Part shown: positions 1-11,152 of the stretch, piece after piece
Position numbering within the stretch: position 1 is the stretch's first letter
Layout of the letters: the number at the start of each line of letters is the position of its first letter
Assembly: GCA_002633005.1 (NCBI GenBank)
Contig: NMRA01000065.1
Location: forward strand, 304,011 to 368,010
Length of the DNA: 64,000 nucleotides
Direction of reading: 5' to 3'
Source: Phoronis australis
Lineage: Eukaryota; Phoronida; Phoronidae
Program-made: the position numbers and the translations under genes
The notes under the pieces: generated by a model
Databases searched by the model: none
Told to the model about the DNA's origin: nothing
Seen by the model: only the letters and a program-made list of their open reading frames with translations

Positions 1-1640
1 TTATAAAGAGAACAATCAAACACAAAGTGTAACTCATACTCCACAAAGCCAGAGTCACAACACAAGCAAAGTCTTTCCCTATAGAGGAGTGTTTATATAA
101 CGACCAGTTTCCAAGCGCAATGGGAGATTTCCTGCTCTAACCTGAGCCAGAAGAGACCGCTGGGAAAGGGATATATTAATGTTTACATACGGCTCAGTTA
201 AAAACTCGTGCTTGAATAAAATGTAGGTTCTTAGTTACAACAGATTCCGCCCAAGCATGTTTCGTGTATTTAAATAGTTTGTTTCCAGCATCTATTATGT
301 TACAAGTAGTCAAATTTTGAAAACAGGATTGCATGCCAGTTATGTTAAGCAAATTTTTTATTCCGTCTATTCAACCCTTTCTACCAACTGAGTAGTCCCA
401 TAGAAATACCTTCTTCAGTAACCTATCACCACCTGTGGTTACTAGTTTGTTCCAAAGACGCAGCATATTCAATTTAAATCTATTTCCGGTGGAGTCCCAC
501 CCCATATCGCCACTATCAGCATGAGTGACTGACCCCTATATAAAAACGCATCGCTCTGTTTTGGATATTTTCAACATTACCAAAATTTTTGTAACCCCAA
601 ACAGATGACCCGTAATCCAAAGTTGGTGCCACACACGAATTAAATAATGTTTTGAAAGTTTCCAGTCCTAGATTCTTGTTCTCACGGAAAGTTGAGCATA
701 TCTTCCCTAACGCTCTACCAGAAGCTTCAGATAACCCCGTATTCAAATTTTCTTTGAACTCAAGGTGTTGATCCAGAATACTGCCTATATATTAGTATGA
801 GGATTTATAACTGATGACACTGTTCAAAATACATTCAAAATTGCTTCTGGGTATAGACTTAGCTCAAAAATGGACAACATAAGTTTCTGCCATGTTCACA
901 ACCATTCTCCACCTTTTACACCAGTTGTTTAAAACCTTCAACATATCTTGCATGTCATTTTTATTCTCAGAAGCACTGAAATATTGTTCGGGCTACATCG
1001 GACACCTTTACCCAGTTTTTTTAATATCCAGAGCTAAGTCATTCATATATAATGCAAAGAGTGTCGGTGATAAAACGTCCCCCTGACGGACACCATTTTC
1101 AGGAGTGAACCAACCACTATGGAGAGTTCCATTTAATCGTATACAGTTCAACGGACTTCTGTATATCATACGAATTGCATCATACATTCTACCATTAATA
1201 TTATTTTGCAGTAATTTATAAATCAGAAGTTCATGGCTTGTCCAGTCAAAAGATTTTTCATGTCCAGAAATGTCACAAATGTGCAAAGGTTATACATTGT
1301 ACAACTTTCTTGTTTGAATAATTGATGACAGGACATATAAGTAATCAATACAAGACCGTTAGCTTCGAAAACCATTTTGTTCGTCAACTAAAATATTGTT
1401 CTGTTCACAGAAACCCCAAATTCTATTATTCAACACAGCAGTGAAGATTTTATAAATAATGGAAAGGAGACTAATCCCACGGTAGTTCAAAGGTAACCTA
1501 GGGTCGTCTGTAGAATTCTTAGGTATCGGGATTAAAATTGCCTTATACCAGTCAGAAGGAATTAGTCCATGTTTAAAAGATTCATTGAACAATTGGGTTG
1601 GAAAAAACAACAATAGTTTCGAATCTTAACACCTCATAAG
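1..1640 (-). mobile_element. Degraded non-LTR retrotransposon (LINE), reverse transcriptase and C-terminal part
   Basis: Broken reading frames on the minus strand give, in order from right to left, typical LINE reverse-transcriptase blocks. 1613-1359 has the LNYRGISLLS block and ends in the EQNGFR block. 1286-1008 has FDW followed by GVRQGDVLSPTLFALYMNDL. 746-516 has the thumb/C-terminal block TLDYGSSVWG. At the window edge (about 70-1) a frame reads LCLCCDSGF...ELHFVFDC, the Cys/His cluster common at the end of such ORFs. The frames are interrupted by shifts and stops, and I find no [F/Y]xDD catalytic box between the GVRQG block and the downstream NNWCKRWRMVVN block. The 3' end lies beyond the left edge and the 5' end fades near 1640. 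This is an inactive fossil; the clade is not assigned. Confidence 0.88.
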
Positions 1641-1689
1641 GTATACAGTCATATCCTACGGCTTTGTTATTCTTTGTTTTCATGACAAT

Positions 1690-4390
1690 ATTTCTGTAAT
1701 TTTCATAATAAAAGTACTCAAAAACTGGAATCAGCGAGGTGAATGTAGGAAACATTTACAACTAATAAATGATCATAAAAATATAAACCATAATAACATC
1801 AGTAAAATAGCAGTCTACTCCTATGATTAAAATGAATGTATACACTGTAGCAGTAGACTCCTGGAAGGGCCTTGCTCAACATGTTTCTATCTAATACTAT
1901 TCCACTGAATGTGTTGCCATTTATATTTTTATGATCATTGGTGTAATAAATAATAGCACCACATATTCGACGACAAATAAATGGATAATATCGGAAGGAT
2001 ACAGAGTTTTTAATGTTCGAGAATCAAAAATGCCATGGAATGTGATATAAAATTACTTGCGTTTGAATTTTAAACAAAAAACAATTTCAAATCTGAAACA
2101 CATTTTTTAACTGGTGTAATGTGCTGTAAGAATTGACACTGTTCACTCAAATTTCAAAGTCGCTGATGATGATTGATTTTCAGTGTTCTAAAATAAAAAT
2201 GTCATGGAATAATTCTAAAATTCATCATGTCTCAATAAAAATGATAAAATGTGTCAAACGAATGAGTCTAATTGGTACAGTATCCCGAAAATTCATACCA
2301 ATGCGTATCATATAAACTTAGTTTATGTACCAGTTGCGCACAATGTGCCATCATGTACATGTATACTTTGATCTATTCAAGATGGCAGTATGTATTACAT
2401 TCCCATGCTATAATTACTGAGCAAACACTGGGAAAGCCAATATCAGTATGAATATGAAAGGCATCCAAACAGCTATCCAAAATCTTCTCTGTATCAAGAA
2501 TACATCAAACAAATACTGAAACCTGAAAAGTGTTAATGTACTGAACACTGAAAATGTCGTTTCACAGTTAACACAAAATTAATGTTCCAGGCAAGTACTT
2601 ATTCTCCATGATTAGGTGGAAGTTTAAAGTTTCACTCTTTCAAAATGATTTTCCATGACAATCATGCTAGGAATAGATAAGAAAAGTAATTGTGGCTGTC
2701 AAGACAAATGAATTTACAGCTTTGCTGAAAACAAGGCTCTCCAGTCATCTAAGTTAAAAGTTTCATGGGATAATATCTGGAAAACTTCACATGGAACATT
2801 TTTATTAGAGTATAATTCAAACATATGAGTGTAATTGCTAAATTGTGTGATTTTAGAGTGCACATTGTGTCAATTACACTCGTCTGTTTAATTGCTTTTG
2901 ATTGCCAACCGTTCAAAAATATTACATTATATCTATCTATAAGCATACGCTGATTGACCAAGTTTGCATGATATGATCATTCCAGATGCACAAAATAAGT
3001 TTTCGTTATCTTCATAATAAAAACAATCAAAACCTGGGATCAACGGTATGAAGTAACATTCACAACAAATAAAGGGATGATCTCACAGGCGATAAAAGGT
3101 CTCATGTTTGTGTGTCAAAAATGCCGTGGAATGTTGCATGAAATTTCGCACACTTGAATTTTTTAAATCGAAATATTTAAAAGAGACAAGTGTAATTAGC
3201 GTAATGTATCAAATGGATAGACAAATATCCTGGAAAGAATCGTCATCACATCATTGACGATCTTGCAGGGGGTTAAATGTTATGTTCGAGATTCAAAAAT
3301 TCCGTGGCATGTTTCATGAAATTCCTTACATGTGAATTTTATATAATAAACAATTTCAAACAGACAAGCGCAATTGGTGCAATGTGTCATAAGAAGTGGA
3401 ACTTTTCATTCAATTTATACAATGTTGTCAATTATGGTTAGTCTTTTTCGTCAAACTTTTCTCTAAATTTTACATACAAACTATGCAAATGTATTACAGC
3501 ACATCGCTCAATAAAGTTACCTACGCCATTAAATTTGAGTTTGAGTATAACTGTAGAATATGTTCAAATAGTGTTTCATAATCTTCATCATAAAGATACA
3601 CAAGATCTGAGGATAATCTCATAAATTTGACAGTAATGATAATTGAATGGATAGCCTCGTTATTGATGTGTGGTCTTCAATCTTCTAAGATCAAAAGTGA
3701 CATGGAATAATTTATGAATTTCAACATTTGGCTTTTATAGACAATAGAAGAATATATTAGACAGATGAGTCTAATTCGTACATTATCTCTTAAAATTCAT
3801 ACATACATTTCTCGGTTAAAGGACACAGTGTGCCAATTATAACTCGGGCTATTCAATCTGCAGTGGCAGTGAGTTTTTCATCCCGACTCAAGAATCAGTG
3901 TGTCTCAAGAAGTGGCACTTTCCATTCAGTTTATACAATGTTGCCAACTACACTGTCTGCTTTATACACTTTTGTCTTAATTTCACATGACAACTATGTA
4001 AATGTTTTACATCACATCACTCAATAAGGTTGTGTACGTCACTGAATTTAAGTCTGAGTTTGAGTTTGAGTGTAATTGTAAAAGATGTTTAAATGGTGTT
4101 CCATGATCTTCATATCAAAGATACACAAGAGCTAACGAATGTGACAGTTAAAACAATTGAATGGATAACCTTGGTGTTGATATACCGTCTTGAATGTTCT
4201 TAGATCAAAAAGGAAATGGAATTTTACATTAAATTCCTCAATGTGACTTTTTGAAAATGATGAATCATTTAAAACGAACCAGTGTTATTAGTGCAATATG
4301 TCATAAGAGGTGGTGCCTGTTATTAAAATTGCAGAATATTCGAATTACGTAATTTTACTTACTTTTTTATCTATATAATTTCACAGTTCT
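1690..4390. repeat. Decayed array of diverged repeats
   Basis: A core of roughly 110 bp recurs with strong divergence near 2020-2140, 3113-3210, 3288-3400 and 4204-4312. It runs from an 'aaaatgcc(g/a)tggaatgt' start through 'acaagtgtaattggtg' to 'aatgtgtcataagaagtgg'. Shorter pieces are at 2750-2890, 3660-3800 and 3895-3990. A separate lead-in ('cataataaaa...caaaa.ctgg.atca.cg') appears near 1700 and again near 3010, so a unit of about 1.3 kb may have been duplicated. There is no convincing coding sequence. The origin is unknown; it may be a decayed satellite or a non-autonomous transposon cluster. Confidence 0.6.
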
Positions 4391-5294
4391 GCCTGAAGCA
4401 GTTTATCACCTATGATCAAAAATGTTTGGATGTATCCAATTTTGTGCAAGTCCCGAAAATGAACATTTTTCATACAAATTAATTAGCGCAAGTCAATGAA
4501 TTTGCCGCTTTGCTCGACCCAGTTGGTAGGCAATCGGCCAATACCCATTTGGTATTATGTACCCATTTGGTACTATGCTAACCTGTGCCACTTAGTATCC
4601 GATACTCAGTTACACTTTGGGTATCGGAAATGTGTGTGTGTTATCTCTTGTAATTAAGGAACCCATCTGGTTCCTTCTGTGAAATATTTATTTGTAGAGC
4701 TGTGACCCTGAAATTCCCAATACAACTTAAAATATTTATTATTCTTGTTGTTTTATTTGTCCCCAATAAGCAAAAATGTGATACAATTGTGTTGACTATT
4801 TATGTCTTTTGCTGATAATTTGGCTTTCAGTGACCATAGTGTTCTAAACATTATCTATTGATAATTAGACATCATACTTTAATGTTTAAGACAGTCAACT
4901 GTTTTGTTAAACAATAATTTTTCAGTAACTGCAGCTAAATTCTGTCTCGAAACTCATTATACCTTTTTGTTGTGAAAAACCCATGTCACAAAATGTAGTG
5001 TTTTATGCCATGTACCCTTTGTATTGTAACATGGCACAACTGAAGAACTCTCACATGGAACATTCAAATTTCACATATTAGAACGCAATGTTCCATGGAG
5101 AAAAGCCATTTGTCATATGGAACTTGAGTTTTTGAACATTAATCACAGCTAATTAAAAACTCGTTTTGCCAAAATAAATATTGAAATGAAATCACAACTA
5201 CAAAAGCTATTTATTGCATCTACTTTCATTTGAATTGAGCGAAAATTTATGAGATTTTTTGAAAATCTCATATTATTTTGGAATGCGTTATTTA
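4391..5294. other. Intergenic, no gene recognised
   Basis: AT-rich sequence without an exon I can support. Around 4540-4630 short phrases repeat ('tacccatttggta' twice, then 'gtatccgatactcag' and 'gggtatcgga'), which could form weak hairpins. Confidence 0.4.
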
Positions 5295-5450
5295 TACCCA
5301 GTTGAAGAATGGTGCATTAACTGTCGAGTATTACCTTTTGACGTATCGCCATGCAGACCCGCAGACAAAGTGGTCGTCCGGACCAGCCTGTGAGTATCAC
5401 AGGGGTGTCGGGGGAGGGCGTCGCTGATACTGACTTCATACTTTATGTGT
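5295..5450 (+). pseudogene. Stray copy of LMLN exon 5 5' part with its intron flank
   Basis: These 156 bp align without a gap to 19621-19776, with 12 mismatches by eye (about 92% identity). The match starts about 60 bp inside the intron before LMLN exon 5, includes the 'atgcag' acceptor, and covers the first 31 codons of that exon. It stops abruptly in the middle of the exon. The copied frame stays open through DTDFILYV and then runs into unrelated sequence with a stop at 5470-5472. The second codon's cysteine in the parent (TGC) is CGC here. Because intron sequence was copied, this is a DNA-level duplication, not a retrocopy. No other LMLN exon copies were seen beside it. Confidence 0.85.
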
Positions 5451-7324
5451 GTAATTTTTATACTTTAACATGAAAAAACGACACTGCGGCTATTCGATGC
5501 ACTAGTTGGTGTACCTATGCTCAAACAACGCCCGGATTTTATGCGCATGCGAAATTCCCCGCATGTCTTACTTATACGAAAAATAAGTACGTACTTGTAT
5601 TTTTTAAAAATATGAAGCAGGGTTATTAATGAATCATCAACCACAGTACATTCATCAAATCTATGTCGAAATTGCATCATTTCAGAGCGATCCTGTCATC
5701 TACGCAAACACCGCTGGGCAAATTTGGCCAGATACAGCCCGATGATTAGGTGATGCGCTTTGAATCAGAATCAAATTCAAAATTATTTCTAACTTAGTTA
5801 TCATTGCAGTTAGTAATACCAGTAGCTGGAACATTTTTGATGTTGTCTATCTGTGTACTATCTTTAACGGATAGGCTGGGGGTGGACCTTTTCCTCAGGG
5901 GGCTCGATCGAAACCCCACCCAATTCTTCTGGCTACGGGCTTGAAATATATAGCTAATAAAATGGCTGACAATGTGTTTATTTTATGCGTTGAAAGTAAC
6001 ATGTTTTGTGAATATTTGACGAAGTTTTATTCTCATAGCAGTATGGGCAGATTTGATATATCAGTGTATTAAACGTAACCTCAAAACGGTATAACGAGGG
6101 CCGGGTAGTGTAGGTGTAGTAAAACTTCTAAATGAGAATGGTAAATCAGTAACTTTTTTCAAGACATCTGTATAACAACCTATTGGCATCACTAAACAAT
6201 ACCTAGTGAATAATAGTTCAATAGCTTTCATTCAATGAAAAATACGCACTGTCAAAATTAGACAGTTTTTACAGTGTGAAAACGTGGCTGGGAAGCCGTA
6301 AAATGTGTTTCAGGCTATAACTTTGGTGGAACGTGATATTTTTGGGAAATATTTTACTGCTGTTTATAGATCCCATAAGACTACCTATGTTAAAATTTGG
6401 TGCAAATCCTGATCGGTTGACCCCCACCTTGCCACTGGATAACTCACTGATCTCGTGGACGGTTATTTAATATCCAAAGATTATGGTACTACGTATTCTA
6501 TCACGCATTGCTGAGCCTGATAGTCAAATAAATTACGCAGAAGTGTGCACGTTATGTGCATGAGACCCACCCGTGACACATGACGGAAAAATACTGAGGC
6601 GATAAGTTTGTTTCGGAAATAGTGGATTTATTTTCATTTTTTCGAAATTTGTTATATGGAATTCAGAGACCACTGAGTTACCAAAATGTGGACTTTTCAC
6701 AATGAAAATCACGAGTTTAGGCATTTGCAACTGTTGCGTAATAGTAAGGAAGGACTCTTCACGCTTTTCTTTACGGCGAGTCGTGACTTATGATGGCTTT
6801 AAGTTAGTTACTCCTGGACTGACAATCTAAAGGTATTTACTTTAATTACGGCTTGACATAAGAAAATGTGCTCATCATTGACCTCCATCAGTGTACCACA
6901 AACAAGTGCTTCTAAGAACGCAGTGGCACTTGAAGATGGACGGAGAAATGGCCGACCGAAACGTCGTGCCAAGTAATAGGCACATGAAAAATTTTTCATG
7001 ACAGAATAATGAATTTTCTTGACGCTTTAATTCATGTGCCTGAAGTTTAATTAACACAAAATTGTACGTACATGTATACTCATACAAATCACCGCCATCA
7101 TAATGAAGTCTATAAAACCAATGTTGACTTGTGAATGAATCAATAGAAAAGACTTCGTTCCCGACTTTACTGAACTGTCTCCTGTTGATAAGCATATCAA
7201 GGTTTTGTTGTTAATATTATATGTAGTATGTTTGCAACCACACTCTTATTTGATGTTATTTTAGCATACGGTCATGAAGATTTTTTCAATGTTGTGATAA
7301 TACCGTTTCTATTTTGTTTTCTAG
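5451..7324. other. Intergenic, no gene recognised
   Basis: No exon with convincing splice sites or similarity was found. Short ORFs here (for example 6875-7195 minus) show no family signature and have ordinary non-coding composition. Confidence 0.4.
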
Positions 7325-7389
7325 ATGGCCACACAGAAAGTTGCGTTCTTCCTCTCTTTGTTAGTTGTCACAGCTGTGGTAGCTGCAAT
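7325..7389 (+). CDS. Candidate signal-peptide exon, possibly LMLN exon 1
   Basis: An ATG directly follows a good acceptor (pyrimidine run 'tttgttttctag', AG at 7323-7324) and opens a frame reading MATQKVAFFLSLLVVTAVVA before a strong donor (gtaagtat at 7390). The peptide has the layout of a secretory signal: a basic residue, then a long hydrophobic core ending in small residues. Leishmanolysin-like proteases are made with a signal peptide, and the next gene downstream on this strand is LMLN with its N-terminus missing. However, this exon ends with two extra bases and the first recognised LMLN exon (16925) starts on a codon boundary. At least one intervening exon, not found, would be needed. 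It could belong to another gene or be chance. Confidence 0.4.
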
Positions 7390-10300
7390 GTAAGTATATA
7401 CACCACAAAACGATTTTGTGAAACAAGCGTTTGCCCCAACCGAAAATGTCTGGGGGATATCGTTACCACCAACCATTTTAGCCACCCCATCCAAACAGTT
7501 TATATGCGCCCCTCCGTAGGTGTCCATTTTCTTAAAACGACTTTTTAAGCGAACTCATCGAGGTTAATATTCTCTGAATTTTCGTTTTCGTGCCTTCCGC
7601 AATACCTCTGGGATTTTCTAAGCCTCATATTATCCTTCTAAGGTATTCATATCTGCGCATGTGCAAATCACTACAGCACATCAAGAGGCTTTTAACATTG
7701 AGAATGCGTCGCGAGTTAAGGTTATCTCCAACCTTATTTAGTGACCTCTATTCTAACTCGTATATCAAAAACTAAGCTTTGTCAACTAGTGAATTTTTTA
7801 TTTTGTGAAAGAAAAAGGATTAGGAAATATGAAAATACTTTTTGTATTAATGTATCATTTTCATTTTTACGTAAAAATCTGTTTTAATTCAAATTTTTTT
7901 ACGAAAGGTACATTCATAGCAAAATAACCCCTAGGTCGATTTTAATGAAACTTTTCTTAAATGAAAACTTTCACCAGTTACCTCAAAAACGCTTTTAGGA
8001 AATTTCGATTAGTCTTTTCGTTTGGTTTCTATGACAAATCAACTCGCTAAACGTACGGTATCTTTGTAAAAACGGAAGTCGTATTAGTCAAATATTGCGC
8101 AAAAAGTAGGCCTTTATATCTGAAAGCCTAACAGGGTTTTTGAGACTGATGACTAAATATTAAATTTCGAAAGTTTCAGCGAAATCCATCGAGCTGTTTT
8201 CGAGAAGTCGTGTCCCCCCGGGTGCGTCCATGGTCCAATATGTCTTTAAGGGTTTGTGACCAAGTTATCTGTGGCTTTTTAGCAACGAAGAAACACAAAA
8301 AGTGACTACAAGATTAATAGTTTGCATTTTACAAAGTGGACACCCATTCAAAGATTTATTAATATAGCCAGGTTACTAATAATAGAACAGGATCGAAGGA
8401 AGGGAAACCCCAAGAATACTACACCCCACAATGTTAAATTGAGATGGTAGATCTGTAGCCTGGCAAGCTTTTAAAATAAATCTGCAATTGTCTTACTTGA
8501 GGAAAGTCAACATTTTTGTATTCTGTTCTGTTTATGGTCTTCTGATACTTACAGTGTATTAATGCCTGGGTATATATATATTTATTTTGTGTCGGGGTGT
8601 TGTCATAAAAATGTATTAGTAACATAATTGTGTGCTAGTAAATGTTGGATTCAACTGAATTGAGGGATTAACTTAGAGTTGGTTGAAATCTGACTTTTGC
8701 AGAAGTGGAGTGCATGTATGGTACCAGTACGGTACAGCAACTGTACCTGCAAGACATTGCCCTTTAACTGTCACGGTGTGATTTTACTGCGTGATGGGGG
8801 TACTTTGAAACAAATATATTTTGAAATAAATCAAAACTTTATTGTTTAATATGGTTACAGTATCTCAATATGTTGTCTCTGTGTGAACATTTTTGAGTGG
8901 TGTAAAATTAATAATGGTAAATATTAATAATGCAAACGCCTTCTTAAAACTAGTTCCGCGGCGTGTCAAGTTGTTTTACAGCAGAGTCTATAACACAACA
9001 TTTTGAACTGTGATACCATGTCGTTTCAAACTGTACAAATTATAAGTTCTCCACGCTAAGATGAATAAGGTACTAGGACAAGTAATACCAGGAAGTGGTT
9101 ATCTCTTCCTGATAATACTAAATGTAATTATTATTCCTTGGTATAACGTGAAGTAGACAATTCCAAACACCTGTCTGGAAACTGGGTCTGTGCAAATGCA
9201 TACGTCGACCTCCGGCTTCAGCCGCCCAAGCAGCGGTGTTCACAGGCACACGCGGGTAACCGCTGAATATGTGCGTGCCTTACCAACCAGTACAGGGTGT
9301 TTTTTGGTGTCGTGCATTCTTCTTTTTTCATTGAAATACTTATGTTAACATATCACTTTTAATAACTCTATTGTTTTGCAAAATTTTGCGGCCAACTTTT
9401 ATTCAAACTGGCTTAGGCCATCAATTCCGATTACGCACATGTACACAAACATGTACAGTCATATTGGTCAATTGTTGAATACAATGAATGACACGAACGC
9501 ATGCCTCAAATCTTTTTGTTAGAATTAATAAAGTGGCGTCGGGTCAAGGAATTTTTAGCTGATCGTCTTGTCGGTATATAAACAACCGGAACTGAAAAAT
9601 ATGTACTACACAGTTATAGCTACAAAAAAACTTAATCACTGCATAATACCATTTTCTAAACCTTACACATTTCAATGATTGTCTTCTCGACTGAGCCGGC
9701 AAAATCTCCCAGGCCCTAGCAGCAATCCGTGAGAATTTTAGCCAAAGCATTAGAAATTTTGTCTTTGCAATATATGCAATGCGTAGGTCACAGGTTTACA
9801 TTGCTTTAAGTTGCCAAAATTTTAGAACCTCGCTAGCATTTAAAATTTCAAATTTTATTCCGAAAATTCCCCGGCTTCCATAAGGCCATCGTGCTTTTAT
9901 TTACATAGCGTTCATCATATATATGGCGAACCCCGTGCCACGCGCTGTCTGGCTTGCGAGTATGGTCGTGTCGTCTCTCTAGACATAGCTCATTGGGTGT
10001 GATAGTCAGGTTCCAATTTCAAAAAGGCCTCCGAATATGGTGTCGAGGGAATTTGGGGCTAATGCAGATCTAACGATTGATTTTAATTAATTTTGGGGTA
10101 CTGAATCCAAAACAAAAGGTATTCTGAGCTGTATTTTGCCTGCATAACCCCCAAATCCAAGGTGGCTGCCATCGGCCATATTGAAATTGGCAAGCCCCAA
10201 TAAATGTGTTTTAAAATGAGTATGATACATCAAATTATAGGTTTTCAAGTGTAATAAAATCGATTCTGATATTATATTTGTGATTAGAGGTCAAGGTCAC

Positions 10301-10663
10301 GCGAAAAGGTCAAGGTCACATTATGCCGCACATGTTCCACTGGAAAGTCAGATGCAATGGGTTACCAGCAAACAAGCCTTTGATTTTTCAGTTTCATTTT
10401 TATTACAGCTACACGAACACTGTTTTCAACAATAACATGTTTCTTATAAAGATTATAGCAAGTCAAACACAAAATTTTCCGTAAAAAGTTTCTTAGAACG
10501 TTAAATAATAAAGAAAGCATGACAAATGTGGTTCTGCATGGAGCAATCTTGCTTTCTGGGTGAAAGGGCCAAAGTCGAACTCTTCTTGATTCATTATCAT
10601 CACTATGAGATTAGCTTAAAGGGTAATGTCATTTCACAAGTGTTAAAATAACCATCAACTCAA
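7390..10663. other. Presumed intron or intergenic, no gene recognised
   Basis: No exon can be supported. I searched by eye for the missing LMLN exon carrying the conserved Cys-x-His region after the signal peptide and found no candidate with proper splice sites. Confidence 0.35.
10291..10318 (+). promoter_or_regulatory. Two TCAAGGTCA nuclear-receptor-type half sites
   Basis: TCAAGGTCA occurs at 10291-10299 and again at 10310-10318, 19 bp start to start, same orientation. This extended half site is the kind bound as a monomer by ERR/SF-1/FTZ-F1-type nuclear receptors. A third copy is at 18023-18031, just before the LMLN exon 3 acceptor. Such motifs are also common inside invertebrate transposons, so function is not shown. 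Confidence 0.3.
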
Positions 10664-11152
10664 TCATTTCTCAATCACTGGCATTCTGGCAATGTGTCTG
10701 AGAGACCATAGACTTTCACGCATCAATCCACCATAGTCCAACTTGTCGACAACCACAGCACAGGCTGGAACAGCCCTGTTGCATCTACATGTTGTTAGTT
10801 TTATGTGGGACTCTTGAATTGGTGGTGGCGTCATCAACAAAGGTATTGTGTGCTCGCCTGCCAACATCCAACCAGAAAGAGCGGTGTGTGGGAGTTCCTG
10901 AATGCTCTTGTCAGTCTGTCTCCAAACAGCTGCCTGGTAGTTATCTCGTTGTATGTGCCACGGGGCAGCGTCAGACGACGGCAGCAAAGACTCATGGGAG
11001 ACACCTTTGCTAAATAAAGCCACACGAGCTTCATCGCAGCCATCTTGCTTGCGCACAACATAAATATGGCAGATAAACTCTTCAGCTTGAGATGCCGCCT
11101 GTGGTGCAAGGTTTTTCCTCCCGAGGTATTTTAAGAGAGCATGGTGTTCCAT
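10664..11152 (-). pseudogene. Fragment of a mobile-element-associated cysteine-rich (CXC-type) ORF
   Basis: A single open frame of 162 codons is the longest non-exonic ORF in the left half of the window. It contains EEFICHIYV, a DAAPWHIQRDNYQAAVWRQ block, a GWMLAGEHTIPLLM block and TTCRCNRAVPAC. From memory, this order resembles a protein found in many copies in marine invertebrate genomes, in which a NYQAA(I/V)WRR block precedes a cysteine-rich, tesmin-like CXC tail. Here only the first CxC pair of the tail is present; the rest of the frame (ending RMPVIEK) is unlike it. I infer a truncated relic of a mobile or multicopy gene. Intact function is unlikely. Confidence 0.5.
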
